DNA from: Streptomyces sp. CNH099
GTDB taxonomy: Bacteria > Actinomycetota > Actinomycetes > Streptomycetales > Streptomycetaceae
Assembly (NCBI GenBank): GCA_000514715.1
Contig: AZWL01000011.1
Coordinates: forward strand, 36,505 to 100,504
Direction: 5' to 3'
Length of the DNA: 64,000 nt
Below the pieces are notes generated by a model. It was not told the DNA's origin. It did no database searches and saw only the letters and a program-made list of their open reading frames with translations. This document shows positions 33,194-41,055 of the stretch, one piece after another (position 1 is the first letter of the stretch; each line of letters opens with the position of its first letter). A program made the position numbers and the translations under genes.

Positions 33194-33225
33194 ACACGGC
33201 GTACGTCACCCAGGGAAGGGCACCG

Positions 33226-33867
33226 ATGACACGTCAAGCCGGACACGCCGGACACGCCGGTCGCGCCGGACACCGCAGCGGGCGTATCCGCGCCGCGCTC
33301 GGCCAGTGGCGCCAGCCGCCCGAGTTCCGTATCGCGCCGCCGCTCCTCGGCCCGGCCACGGCGGCGTGGGTCGCGGAGGTGCTGGCGGAGGTCGAGGCGG
33401 CGGAGGCGCTGGCGGCCCGGGCCGTGACGGAGGCCGCCGCGGCCTCGTCCGAGTCCGCCGAAGCCCCTGAAGCCCTTGAACTCCCCGAACCCGCCGGGGA
33501 CGGCGCCCTGGTGGGCGCGGCCACCGGCATCTGGCGTGCGCTGCGCAAGCTCGACCAGAACACCGGCTCGCTGTCGGCGGCCGACCTGCGGCAGATCCGT
33601 ATCCAGGTGCGCGCCAGCCGCAAGGCGCTCGCCGACGACGGGCTGGAGATCCAGGAGCACGACGGCGAGCCGTTCGACTCCGGCCTCTCCCTGGAGGCGC
33701 TGGTCTTCCAGGACGAGCCGGAGCTGACCCGCGAGGTCGTGCTGGAGACCGTGCGCCCGACGGTCTACTTCCGCGGCCGGCGCATCCAGATGGGCCAGGT
33801 CATCGTCGGCCAGCCCGCACCCCCGCAGCCTGACGGCGACGAGACGACCAAGGAGACCCCGGCGTGA
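33226..33867 (+). CDS. GrpE-like nucleotide exchange factor
   Basis: This 213-residue protein uses the ATG at 33226 (GGAAGGG five bases upstream); a GTG at 33190 overlapping the previous stop is possible. The N-terminal half is helical and Ala/Glu-rich. The C-terminal ~70 residues match the GrpE beta-domain layout: GLEIQEHDGEPFDSGLSLEA, VVLETVRPTVYFRGRRIQMG and the terminal QVIVGQP, equivalent to GrpE's final strand with its AxVxV motif. Directly upstream of, and overlapping, the Hsp70 gene, it is most likely the dedicated exchange factor. Divergence from housekeeping GrpE is large. Confidence 0.7.
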   Translation: MTRQAGHAGHAGRAGHRSGRIRAALGQWRQPPEFRIAPPLLGPATAAWVAEVLAEVEAAEALAARAVTEAAAASSESAEAPEALELPEPAGDGALVGAATGIWRALRKLDQNTGSLSAADLRQIRIQVRASRKALADDGLEIQEHDGEPFDSGLSLEALVFQDEPELTREVVLETVRPTVYFRGRRIQMGQVIVGQPAPPQPDGDETTKETPA

Positions 33868-36362
33868 GCGAGACCATCGACTACGGCATCGACCTCGGCA
33901 CCACCAACAGCGCGATCGCGGTGGCCGAGGACGGCGGCGTACGCGTCGTGAAGAACAACGACGGCTGGGACACCACCCCCTCGGCGGTGTGGATCCCCAA
34001 GAACAGCGTCGTCCACGTGGGCCGGCGGGCCCGGGAGCGTACGGAGTCCGACCCCGCCAACGCGCACGCCGAGTTCAAGCTGGAGATGGGGGTGGCGGGG
34101 GCCGCGCGCAGGTTCGCCCGTGCCGACCTGTCGCTCACGCCCGAGCAGCTGTCCGCCGAGGTGCTGAAGTCGCTGCGGCAGGACGCCGCGCACGAGTTCG
34201 GGTTCCAGCCGGAGGCCGCGGTGATCACCGTACCGGCGGCCTTCGCCCTCAATCAGAACAACGCCACGTCCGACGCCGCCGCCCTGGCCGGGCTCAGCGA
34301 GCACTGCCCGCTGGTGCAGGAGCCGACCGCCGCCGCCATCGCGTACGGGGTGCAGGACACCTCGGACTCCGCCCACTGGATGGTCTTCGACCTCGGTGGC
34401 GGCACGTTCGACGCCGCGGTGATGGCCAAGCGCGACGGCGAACTGCAGCTGATCCAGCACGCGGGCGACCCGTACCTCGGCGGGAAGCTCATCGACTGGG
34501 CCGTCGTCGACGACCTGCTGGTGCCCGCGGTGCGGAAGGACCTCGGGCTGCCGGACTTCACCCGGAGCAACCGGCGGTGGCAGAAGAACTTCGCCAAGCT
34601 CAAGGTGGAGGCGGAGAACGCGAAGATCGCGCTGTCCCGCACGGACAGGTTCGAGATGGCCTTCGACCTGGAGGACGCGAACGGCGACCCCGAACCCTTC
34701 GAGTACACCCTGACCCGCGGCGCGCTCGACGACCTCGCGCTCCCCTTCTACACCCGCGCCGTCCGGCTCTGCCGCGACGCGCTGACCGAGAGCGGGCTGC
34801 GCCCCGACCACATCGACCGGCTGCTCCTGGCCGGCGGCTCGACGCTCAGCCCCGGGCTGCGCGAGCTGCTCGCCGACCCGGACGCGGGCCCCGGCATCGC
34901 CGTCGACCACGGCCAGGACCCCACCACGGTCGTCGCCCGCGGCGCCGCCGCGTTCGCCCGTACCGTACGGCGGCCGCGCAAGGCGGTGGCCGCGGCCCCG
35001 GGCGAGTTCGCGATCGAGCTGAACTACCCCGCGCAGACCGTCGACACCGCCGACATCCCGGTGTCCGGCAAGCTGAGCAGCGGCAGCACCGTCGACTGGA
35101 CCCGGTACGCGGTCGTGCTCAGCAACCCCGACGGACGGCCGGCGTTCCGCGGGCCGCGCACCGTGCTCAGCCCGGACGGCACCTTCTACACCGAGGTCAC
35201 CCTCACCGCCGGCACCACGTCCCGCTTCACCGTCGAGCTGACCGACGACTCCGGCACCCGGCAGCGGCTCGCCGGCGACACCCTGGCGATCACGCACGCC
35301 AAGGTCGTCCCCGGCGAGGCGGTGCTGACCGGCACCCTCGGCATCGGCCGGGCCGACGGCACGTTCGACCCGCTGCTCCGCAAGGGCACGACCCTGCCGG
35401 CCATGGTGACGAAGATCTACCGGACCACCATCGCACTGCACCGCTCGGAGCCGGACGCGGTGATCCGCATCCCGCTGCTGGAGGGCGAACGGGCCCGCGC
35501 CGAGCGCAACACCCGGGTGGGGCTGCTGGAGATCCGGCCGCGCGACGTCCGTATCGACCTGCCGGCCGAGAGCGAGGTCGAGGTGACGTTCGAGATCGAG
35601 GCGAGCAGCCGGGAGGCCCTGGTGACCGCCCACATCCCGCTGGTCCAGCAGCAGTTCGAGGCGACGATCAACCGCACCGAGCTGCTCGCGCCGGAGCACC
35701 CCGAGCTGGTCGACCGGCTGCAGGGCCTGGAGCAGCGCGTACACCACCTCCAGGAGCAGGCGGAGGACGCGTACGCGGAACAGGCCCGGGAACGGCTCGA
35801 CACCCTGTCGGAGCACAAGCCCCTTGTCCAGCTGCGCCGCGAGGTGGACGCCGCGGCCGTCGACACCGGCGCGGCGGTGACCAGCGACCGCCGCATCCGC
35901 GACCTGGAGGCGCAGCTCGACGACATCGAGGAGGCCATCGAGATCCCCGGCCTCGAACGCCGGCTGTGGGACCTGCTCGGCGCCTGCGAGGACATCATCC
36001 AGCAGGTCGGCGGCAGCCCCTCCGACCGGCGGGAGCTGGACAACCTGCGGAGCCGCGCGAGCGCGCTCGGCACGGACGCGACGCCGGCGGACCTGCGGCG
36101 GCTGGCGAAGCGGGCCGAGCAGTTCCAGGTGGAGCTGCTGCGGCGCACCGACCAGTGGGTGTACCTGGTGTTCAACGCGCTGGTGGAGATGCGCGACCAG
36201 ATGTACTCGCGGCGCCAGGCGGACGACGTGATCCTCGCCGGCCGCAGGGCGGTGGCCGCGGGCGACGCGGAGGCGCTGTCCGGGGTGAACGAGCGGCTGC
36301 GCAGGCTGCTGCCGCCGGACGTCGCGGACGCGGCCGAGCGGAAGAACGGCGGGGTGAAGTGA
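33864..36362 (+). CDS. Divergent Hsp70/DnaK-family chaperone
   Basis: This 832-residue protein starts at a GTG overlapping the GrpE-like stop. The nucleotide-binding domain (residues ~1-365) has IDLGTTNSAIAV, PLVQEPTAAAIAYG, VFDLGGGTFDAAV and LLLAGGSTLSP. Residues ~380-475 form an extra beta-rich, Ig-like segment (VDWTRYAVVLSNPDGRPAFR, TLTAGTTSRFTVELTDDSGT) not found in DnaK. The substrate-binding beta-domain follows (GTLGIGRADGTFDPLLRKGT, RIPLLEGERARAERNTRVG), then a long coiled-coil lid to residue 832. It lacks a DnaK-like EEVD-type or acidic C-terminus. It is the central gene of the kinase/J-like/GrpE-like/OmpA operon, which suggests a specialised rather than housekeeping chaperone. Confidence 0.92.
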   Translation: MSETIDYGIDLGTTNSAIAVAEDGGVRVVKNNDGWDTTPSAVWIPKNSVVHVGRRARERTESDPANAHAEFKLEMGVAGAARRFARADLSLTPEQLSAEVLKSLRQDAAHEFGFQPEAAVITVPAAFALNQNNATSDAAALAGLSEHCPLVQEPTAAAIAYGVQDTSDSAHWMVFDLGGGTFDAAVMAKRDGELQLIQHAGDPYLGGKLIDWAVVDDLLVPAVRKDLGLPDFTRSNRRWQKNFAKLKVEAENAKIALSRTDRFEMAFDLEDANGDPEPFEYTLTRGALDDLALPFYTRAVRLCRDALTESGLRPDHIDRLLLAGGSTLSPGLRELLADPDAGPGIAVDHGQDPTTVVARGAAAFARTVRRPRKAVAAAPGEFAIELNYPAQTVDTADIPVSGKLSSGSTVDWTRYAVVLSNPDGRPAFRGPRTVLSPDGTFYTEVTLTAGTTSRFTVELTDDSGTRQRLAGDTLAITHAKVVPGEAVLTGTLGIGRADGTFDPLLRKGTTLPAMVTKIYRTTIALHRSEPDAVIRIPLLEGERARAERNTRVGLLEIRPRDVRIDLPAESEVEVTFEIEASSREALVTAHIPLVQQQFEATINRTELLAPEHPELVDRLQGLEQRVHHLQEQAEDAYAEQARERLDTLSEHKPLVQLRREVDAAAVDTGAAVTSDRRIRDLEAQLDDIEEAIEIPGLERRLWDLLGACEDIIQQVGGSPSDRRELDNLRSRASALGTDATPADLRRLAKRAEQFQVELLRRTDQWVYLVFNALVEMRDQMYSRRQADDVILAGRRAVAAGDAEALSGVNERLRRLLPPDVADAAERKNGGVK

Positions 36363-37567
36363 GCACGCGCAGCAACCCCGCGGAGACCCGCCCGAACCGG
36401 CCCGGGTCCCCGGACGCCGGGGGCCCGGGCGAGACCGCCGGGGGCCCGGGCCCCGAGGGCACGGGCAGGGCCCCGGGCACAGGAGGCACGGGCATGGAAG
36501 GCACGGGCACCGCCCAGGGCGCCGGGACGGCGGGCGGGGGCGGGGCGCCGGGCGCGCCGTCCGCCGCCCTCACCCACGAGCACGCGGCATACCCGGGTCA
36601 CCCGCCGGGCGATGGCCCGTCGCCCTCGCGGACGCTGCGGAAGGCCCTGCTCGTCGCGCGCGTCCGCACGGCGGCGCGCGCGGGCGATCTGGACGAGGCG
36701 CTGCGGCTGCTGCGCACGGCGGACGCCCGGGACGCCGGGGACCCCGCGGACACCGGGGACACCGGGGACGTCCGGGATGTCGGCGAACACCGCGACCTGC
36801 TGGACCTGTTCGCCCGCGTGCACGCCCAGCGCGGCGAGCTGGACACGGCGGCCGCGTACTGGCGCCGCGTCCAGCTCCGCCACCCGGACGACCCGGCCGC
36901 GGCGGCCGGCCTGGCCCGCATCGCCCGCCTCCGCCGCCGCGGCCCGGCGGCGGCGCTGGCCCGCCACCGGACCCGTACGGCGGTGGTGGCGGCGGTGTGC
37001 GCGGTTGCGGCGGTGGCGACGGGAACGGTGGCGCTGGTCGACGGCGACCGGACGGAGCCGGTCGCGGAGTCGGCGGTCGCCACCGAGCGGCAGATCGAGC
37101 AGCGTGTACGGAAGGAGGTGGCGGCCGCCGAGGAGACCGCCCGCGCCCGGGAGGCCGCCCGCCGCACGGCCGCGGCCCGCGACCTGGCCCGAACCCTCCG
37201 GGCGCCGGGCGTACGCCCCCGGCTCCGGGGCCCGTCGGTGGAGGTGGCCTTCGCGGAGGGCCTCTTCGCCACCGGCGCGGAACTGACCCCGCAGGGCGCC
37301 GCCCGGCTGGCCGCCCTGGGCGAGCACCTGACCGCCCTCGAAGCCCGCATCGAGATCCACGGCCACGCCGCCACCGTCCCCGACGCCCCCCGCCGCGGCG
37401 GCTCGGTGGTCGCACTCTGGCGCGCCCTGATCGCGGCCCGCGAACTGAGCACGGCGAGCGGCAAGCCGCTGACTGCGTTCACGACGGCCAGCGCGGACCA
37501 GCGGCAGGCGCCGTACGAACAGGACGCGAGAAACCGCACGGTAACGGTGGTGATCACCCCGAAGTAA
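36359..37567 (+). CDS. TPR-transmembrane-OmpA-like protein
   Basis: This 402-residue protein starts at a GTG overlapping the Hsp70 stop. The first ~85 residues are Gly/Pro/Thr-rich and probably disordered. Residues ~90-195 are helical, TPR-like (RTAARAGDLDEALRLLRTAD and ELDTAAAYWRRVQLRHPDDP). One transmembrane helix follows (AVVAAVCAVAAVATGTVAL), then a coiled coil and a C-terminal OmpA/MotB-like domain (ELTPQGAARLAALGEHLTAL, EIHGHA, LIAARELSTA, ARNRTVTVVI) predicted to be extracytoplasmic and possibly peptidoglycan-binding. It would link the cytoplasmic chaperone module to the cell envelope. Confidence 0.82.
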   Translation: MSTRSNPAETRPNRPGSPDAGGPGETAGGPGPEGTGRAPGTGGTGMEGTGTAQGAGTAGGGGAPGAPSAALTHEHAAYPGHPPGDGPSPSRTLRKALLVARVRTAARAGDLDEALRLLRTADARDAGDPADTGDTGDVRDVGEHRDLLDLFARVHAQRGELDTAAAYWRRVQLRHPDDPAAAAGLARIARLRRRGPAAALARHRTRTAVVAAVCAVAAVATGTVALVDGDRTEPVAESAVATERQIEQRVRKEVAAAEETARAREAARRTAAARDLARTLRAPGVRPRLRGPSVEVAFAEGLFATGAELTPQGAARLAALGEHLTALEARIEIHGHAATVPDAPRRGGSVVALWRALIAARELSTASGKPLTAFTTASADQRQAPYEQDARNRTVTVVITPK

Positions 37568-37617
37568 CCCCGCCCGGCCGCCGCCAGGGGCCCGCCCGGG
37601 CTCCGGTGCGGGGGCGG

Positions 37618-37920
37618 TCAGCCCAGGTACGGGGTGGGGTGGGTCAGGTAGTGGTGGAGGCGGAGGCGGTCGGTGTACGTGCCGACCAGCCCCGTCACCT
37701 CGACGTCGAGGCCCGTCTCCTCCTTCACCTCCCGCACCGCGCAGCCGGGCAGCGTGTCGCCCAGGTCCATGCCGCCGCCGGGCAGCGCCCACAGGCCGTT
37801 GTCCCGCCGGCGCTGCAGCAGGATGCGGCCCTCGTCGTCGGTCACCACGGCGGAGGCCGCGGCGACGAGGCTGTTGGGCTCGGGTGCGGCCGGGTCGTCG
37901 TAGTACTCGGTACGGGCCAT
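37618..37920 (-). pseudogene. Internally shortened NUDIX hydrolase
   Basis: This 100-residue frame begins like a common actinobacterial NUDIX protein (MARTEYYDDPAAPEPNSLVA, ILLQRRRDNGLWALPGGGMD). It carries the NUDIX box GGMDLGDTLPGCAVREVKEE followed by TGLDV, in which the first box Glu is Asp. Right after GLVGTYTD it jumps to RLRLHHYLTHPTPYLG, which is how the full-length family ends. About 45-50 residues of the usual ~150, including later strands of the fold, appear to be deleted in frame. It may be inactive. It is reversed relative to its neighbours and separates the chaperone and flotillin modules. Confidence 0.65.
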
Positions 37921-38038
37921 GGGACTCCTCGACCGCGGTGACGGTGTGTCGCGCGGGGCGGCGCGGTATGGCCGGGCCCGGCCGGGATGCCCGGGATGCT
38001 CTTGCCTCACCGTATCCGTGCATAGACCGTGCGCGAAG

Positions 38039-38057
38039 ACTGCCGGGAACAGGCAGT
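38039..38057. promoter_or_regulatory. Inverted repeat upstream of NfeD-like gene
   Basis: ACTGCC-GGGAACA-GGCAGT, a perfect 6-bp inverted repeat with a 7-nt spacer, lies about 90 bp before the NfeD-like start in the 225-bp divergent gap. It may be a regulator site; no cognate protein is evident. Confidence 0.35.
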
Positions 38058-38145
38058 GTTTCCGGATGTACGGGATGGCACGGTGAATTCCGCCGGCGCC
38101 GGGCGGTAGGAGGGGGACCGCCCGGCGCGGCGGAGGGGGGACGGC

Positions 38146-38817
38146 ATGGGTGCTTTCGTGGCTGCGGCGCTGGAATTTCCGGCCGTCGTCTTCAGCTTCG
38201 CGCTGGTCGTCGTGGTCGTCTACTGGCTGTTCGCCGCGGTGACGGGTGCCGTCGGCGACGGCTTCGGCACGGACGGCGCCGACGGCACCGGCGGCGGCGC
38301 GGCGGACGGCGGGCGCGGCGCCGGCGGGTTCGCGGTCGTGCCGGCCGTCCTGGGGCTCGGCGGCGTGCCGGTGACGGTGGTGCTGTCGCTGGTCGTTGCG
38401 GTGGCCTGGTTCACGGCTCTCGTGGCCGGGGTCGCCGTCGACGCCGCCGGGCCGCCCGCGGCGCTCGCCTGGGCGGCTCGGGCGGCCGGCCTGGTGCTGG
38501 CGCTGGCCGCCGGCTGGTACGCCGCCCGGCTGCTGGCCCGCCCGCTGCGCCGCCTCGGCGGCACCGGCAGGCCGGTCGCCCGCGGGGACTTCGTCGGCCG
38601 CGTGTGCGTCGTGCGCACCTCGGCCGTCACCCCCGCGTACGGCCAGGCGGAGGTGACCGCGGCCGACGGCTCCGGCGCGACCGTTCAGATCCGCGCGGAG
38701 GACGGCAACGGCCTCGCGGCCGGCAGCCGCGCACTGATCTTCGACTACGACGCCGAAGGCGAGTTCTTCCGCGTCGCATCCGCCGACGGGCTCCCCGACG
38801 TCCCCGGGCCTCCCTGA
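38146..38817 (+). CDS. NfeD/YqiJ-like membrane protein with OB-fold
   Basis: This 223-residue protein has three to four transmembrane helices: one at the N-terminus (residues ~8-30, EFPAVVFSFALVVVVVYWLF), others around VTVVLSLVVAVAWFTALVAG and GLVLALAAGWYAARLL. A soluble C-terminal beta-domain (DFVGRVCVVRTSAVTPAYGQ, AEVTAADGSGATVQIRAEDG) has the NfeD-type OB-fold pattern. A Gly/Asp-rich loop lies after the first helix. NfeD-like proteins are encoded beside flotillins (as in yqiJ-yqiK), and here the flotillin gene starts 68 bp downstream. The ATG is well placed after GGAGGGGGG. Confidence 0.82.
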   Translation: MGAFVAAALEFPAVVFSFALVVVVVYWLFAAVTGAVGDGFGTDGADGTGGGAADGGRGAGGFAVVPAVLGLGGVPVTVVLSLVVAVAWFTALVAGVAVDAAGPPAALAWAARAAGLVLALAAGWYAARLLARPLRRLGGTGRPVARGDFVGRVCVVRTSAVTPAYGQAEVTAADGSGATVQIRAEDGNGLAAGSRALIFDYDAEGEFFRVASADGLPDVPGPP

Positions 38818-38885
38818 CGTCCCCGGCGTCCCGGCGCCCCCGGCTGACACGCACGCACATTCAGACCGCAGAGAAAGAAGAACTC

Positions 38886-40925
38886 ATGAACGCCATCACC
38901 ACGGGACTCGGCGTGCTGATAGCCGTGGTCCTCGTCATCGGGCTCGCGCTGCTGTTCGCCGTGAGCCGGCTGTTCCGCAAGGTGCGGCAGGGCCACGCGC
39001 TGATCGTCTCCAAGATGCGCAAGGTCGACGTGACCTTCACCGGCACCGTCGTGCTGCCGGTGCTGCACAAGGCCGAACTCATGGACATCTCCGTGAAGAC
39101 CATGGAGATCGAGCGGACCGGCAAGGAAGGGCTGATCTGCCGGGACAACATCCGCGCCGACATCCGCATCTCGTTCTTCGTCCGGGTCAACAAGACCGTC
39201 GAGGACGTCATCAAGGTGGCGCAGGCGATCGGCACCGAGCGGGCCAGCGACCAGGACACGCTGCAGCAGCTGTTCAACGCCAAGTTCTCCGAGGCGCTCA
39301 AGACCGTCGGCAAGCAGCTCGACTTCGCCGACCTCTACACCAAGCGCGACGAGTTCCGCGACCGGATCATCCGCATCATCGGCACCGACCTCAACGGCTA
39401 CAGCCTTGAGGACGCCGCCATCGACTACCTTGAGCAGACCCCGATGGCCCAGCTCGACGGCCAGAACATCCTCGACGCCCAGGGCATCCGGAAGATCACC
39501 GAGCTGACCGCGGTCGAGAACGTGCGCACCAACGAGCTGCGGCGGGACGAGGAGAAGGAGATCACCCGCAAGAACGTCGAGGCCCGCGAGGCCGTCCTCG
39601 AACTCGAACGCCGCCAGGCCGACGCCGAGGCGAAGCAGCAGCGCGAGGTCGGGATCGTACGGGCGCGGGAGGAGGCCGAGACCGCCAAGGTCCAGGCCGA
39701 GGAGCGGCTCAAGGCGCACACCGCGCACATCAAGACCGAGGAGCAGCTCGGCATCCAGAACGAGAACCGGGAGCGCGAGGTCGCCGTCGCCCAGCTCAAC
39801 CGCGAGCGGGTCGTCGCGATCGAGAACGAGAAGATCGAGAAGGACCGGCTGCTGGAGGTCATCGCCCGGGAGCGGGCGACCGAGCTGTCCCGGATCGCCA
39901 AGGACAAGGAGGTCGAGGGCGAGAAGCGGGACATCGCCGACGTCGTCCGCGAGCGGATCGCGGTCGAGAAGACGGTGGCGCAGCAGGAGGAGGAGATCAA
40001 GAAGCTGCGTACGGTCGAGGAGGCCGAGCGCGAGCGCCAGGCGCTGATCATCGCCGCGGAGGCGGAGGCGCAGGAGCGGCTGGTCAAGGACATCAAGGCC
40101 GCCGAGGCCGCCGAGCAGGCGGCGGACCACCGGGCCGCCGAGGAACTCACCATGGCGGAGGCCCGCCGCAAGGCCGCCGAGCTGGACGCGGCGGCGGCCA
40201 TCCGGCTGGCCGAGGGCAAGCAGGCCGACGCGGCCGCCGAGGGGCTCGCCGCCGCCCAGGTGCAGGAGCGCAGCGCGGAGGCCGTCGCCAAGGTCGGCAA
40301 GGCGGAGGCCGACGTCGAGCGGGACAAGGCGCTCGCCGGCGCCGAGGGGCTGCGGGAGAAGCTCCGGGCGGAGGCCGCGGGCATCAACGAGAAGGCGGCG
40401 GCGATGGCCGCGCTGGACGCGGCCAGCCGGGAGCACGAGGAGTACCGGCTGCGGCTGGAGGCGGAGAAGGACATCCGGATGGCGCAGGTCGACGTGGGCC
40501 GCAAGATCGCCGAGGCGCAGGCGACGGTGCTCGCCACCGGGCTGGAGAACGCCGACATCAGCATCGTCGGCGGGGACAGCGTCTTCTTCGACAAGCTGGT
40601 GAACGCGGTGTCGATGGGCAAGAGCGTCGACGGCTTCGTCGGCAGCTCCGAGTCGGTGCAGGCGATGGCCGGTCCGTGGCTGCGGCCCGACAGCACGTTC
40701 ACGTCGGACGTGACGACGATGGCGGCCGGGCTCGGCGCGGCGGGCCTGCGGGACCTGAGCGTCGCCGGCCTGCTCACCCGGCTCATCGCGGCGGACGGCC
40801 CGCACGCCGGGGCCCTGGCCCAGCTGCTGGAGGCGGCCCGCGCGAGCGGCGCGGCGGACCTCCCGGCGGCGTCGCTGGTGGGCCCGGCGGCGGTCAACGG
40901 CGCGGTGCCGCTGACCAAGGAGTAG
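38886..40925 (+). CDS. Flotillin-like SPFH membrane scaffold protein
   Basis: This 679-residue protein has an N-terminal membrane helix (residues ~6-28, GLGVLIAVVLVIGLALLFAV), an SPFH/band-7 domain to ~residue 200 (EGLICRDNIRADIRISFFVR, TPMAQLDGQNILDAQGIRKI) and a very long Glu/Ala/Arg-rich coiled-coil region (~210-560) typical of flotillins. The final ~120 residues are less helical (SIVGGDSVFFDKLVNAVSMG). It should form oligomeric rafts at the cytoplasmic face. It lies between the NfeD-like partner and the giant ATPase, a conserved flotillin neighbourhood. The ATG at 38886 follows GAAAGAAG; the upstream open frame is not coding. Confidence 0.92.
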   Translation: MNAITTGLGVLIAVVLVIGLALLFAVSRLFRKVRQGHALIVSKMRKVDVTFTGTVVLPVLHKAELMDISVKTMEIERTGKEGLICRDNIRADIRISFFVRVNKTVEDVIKVAQAIGTERASDQDTLQQLFNAKFSEALKTVGKQLDFADLYTKRDEFRDRIIRIIGTDLNGYSLEDAAIDYLEQTPMAQLDGQNILDAQGIRKITELTAVENVRTNELRRDEEKEITRKNVEAREAVLELERRQADAEAKQQREVGIVRAREEAETAKVQAEERLKAHTAHIKTEEQLGIQNENREREVAVAQLNRERVVAIENEKIEKDRLLEVIARERATELSRIAKDKEVEGEKRDIADVVRERIAVEKTVAQQEEEIKKLRTVEEAERERQALIIAAEAEAQERLVKDIKAAEAAEQAADHRAAEELTMAEARRKAAELDAAAAIRLAEGKQADAAAEGLAAAQVQERSAEAVAKVGKAEADVERDKALAGAEGLREKLRAEAAGINEKAAAMAALDAASREHEEYRLRLEAEKDIRMAQVDVGRKIAEAQATVLATGLENADISIVGGDSVFFDKLVNAVSMGKSVDGFVGSSESVQAMAGPWLRPDSTFTSDVTTMAAGLGAAGLRDLSVAGLLTRLIAADGPHAGALAQLLEAARASGAADLPAASLVGPAAVNGAVPLTKE

Positions 40926-40963
40926 AAGGAGTAGGCAGCCCGGGCGGGGCCGGGAAGCCGGCC

Positions 40964-40987
40964 CCGCGGGCCGGCCCCGGCCCGCGG
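40964..40987 (+). terminator. Hairpin between flotillin and ATPase genes
   Basis: CCGCGGGCCGG (40964-40974) pairs with CCGGCCCGCGG (40977-40987), with a two-base centre, inside the 130-bp intergenic gap. It could attenuate read-through into the ATPase gene. Confidence 0.4.
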
Positions 40988-41055
40988 ACCGCGACGGGTC
41001 GCCGGACGCGACGACACGAACGTCGGGAACGACAACGAACGAGGTGGAGGACGAG

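Noticed and set aside
33765..35816. Long antisense open frame over the Hsp70 gene
   Set aside because: A mirror of a strongly conserved coding sequence; no start site or recognisable motif.
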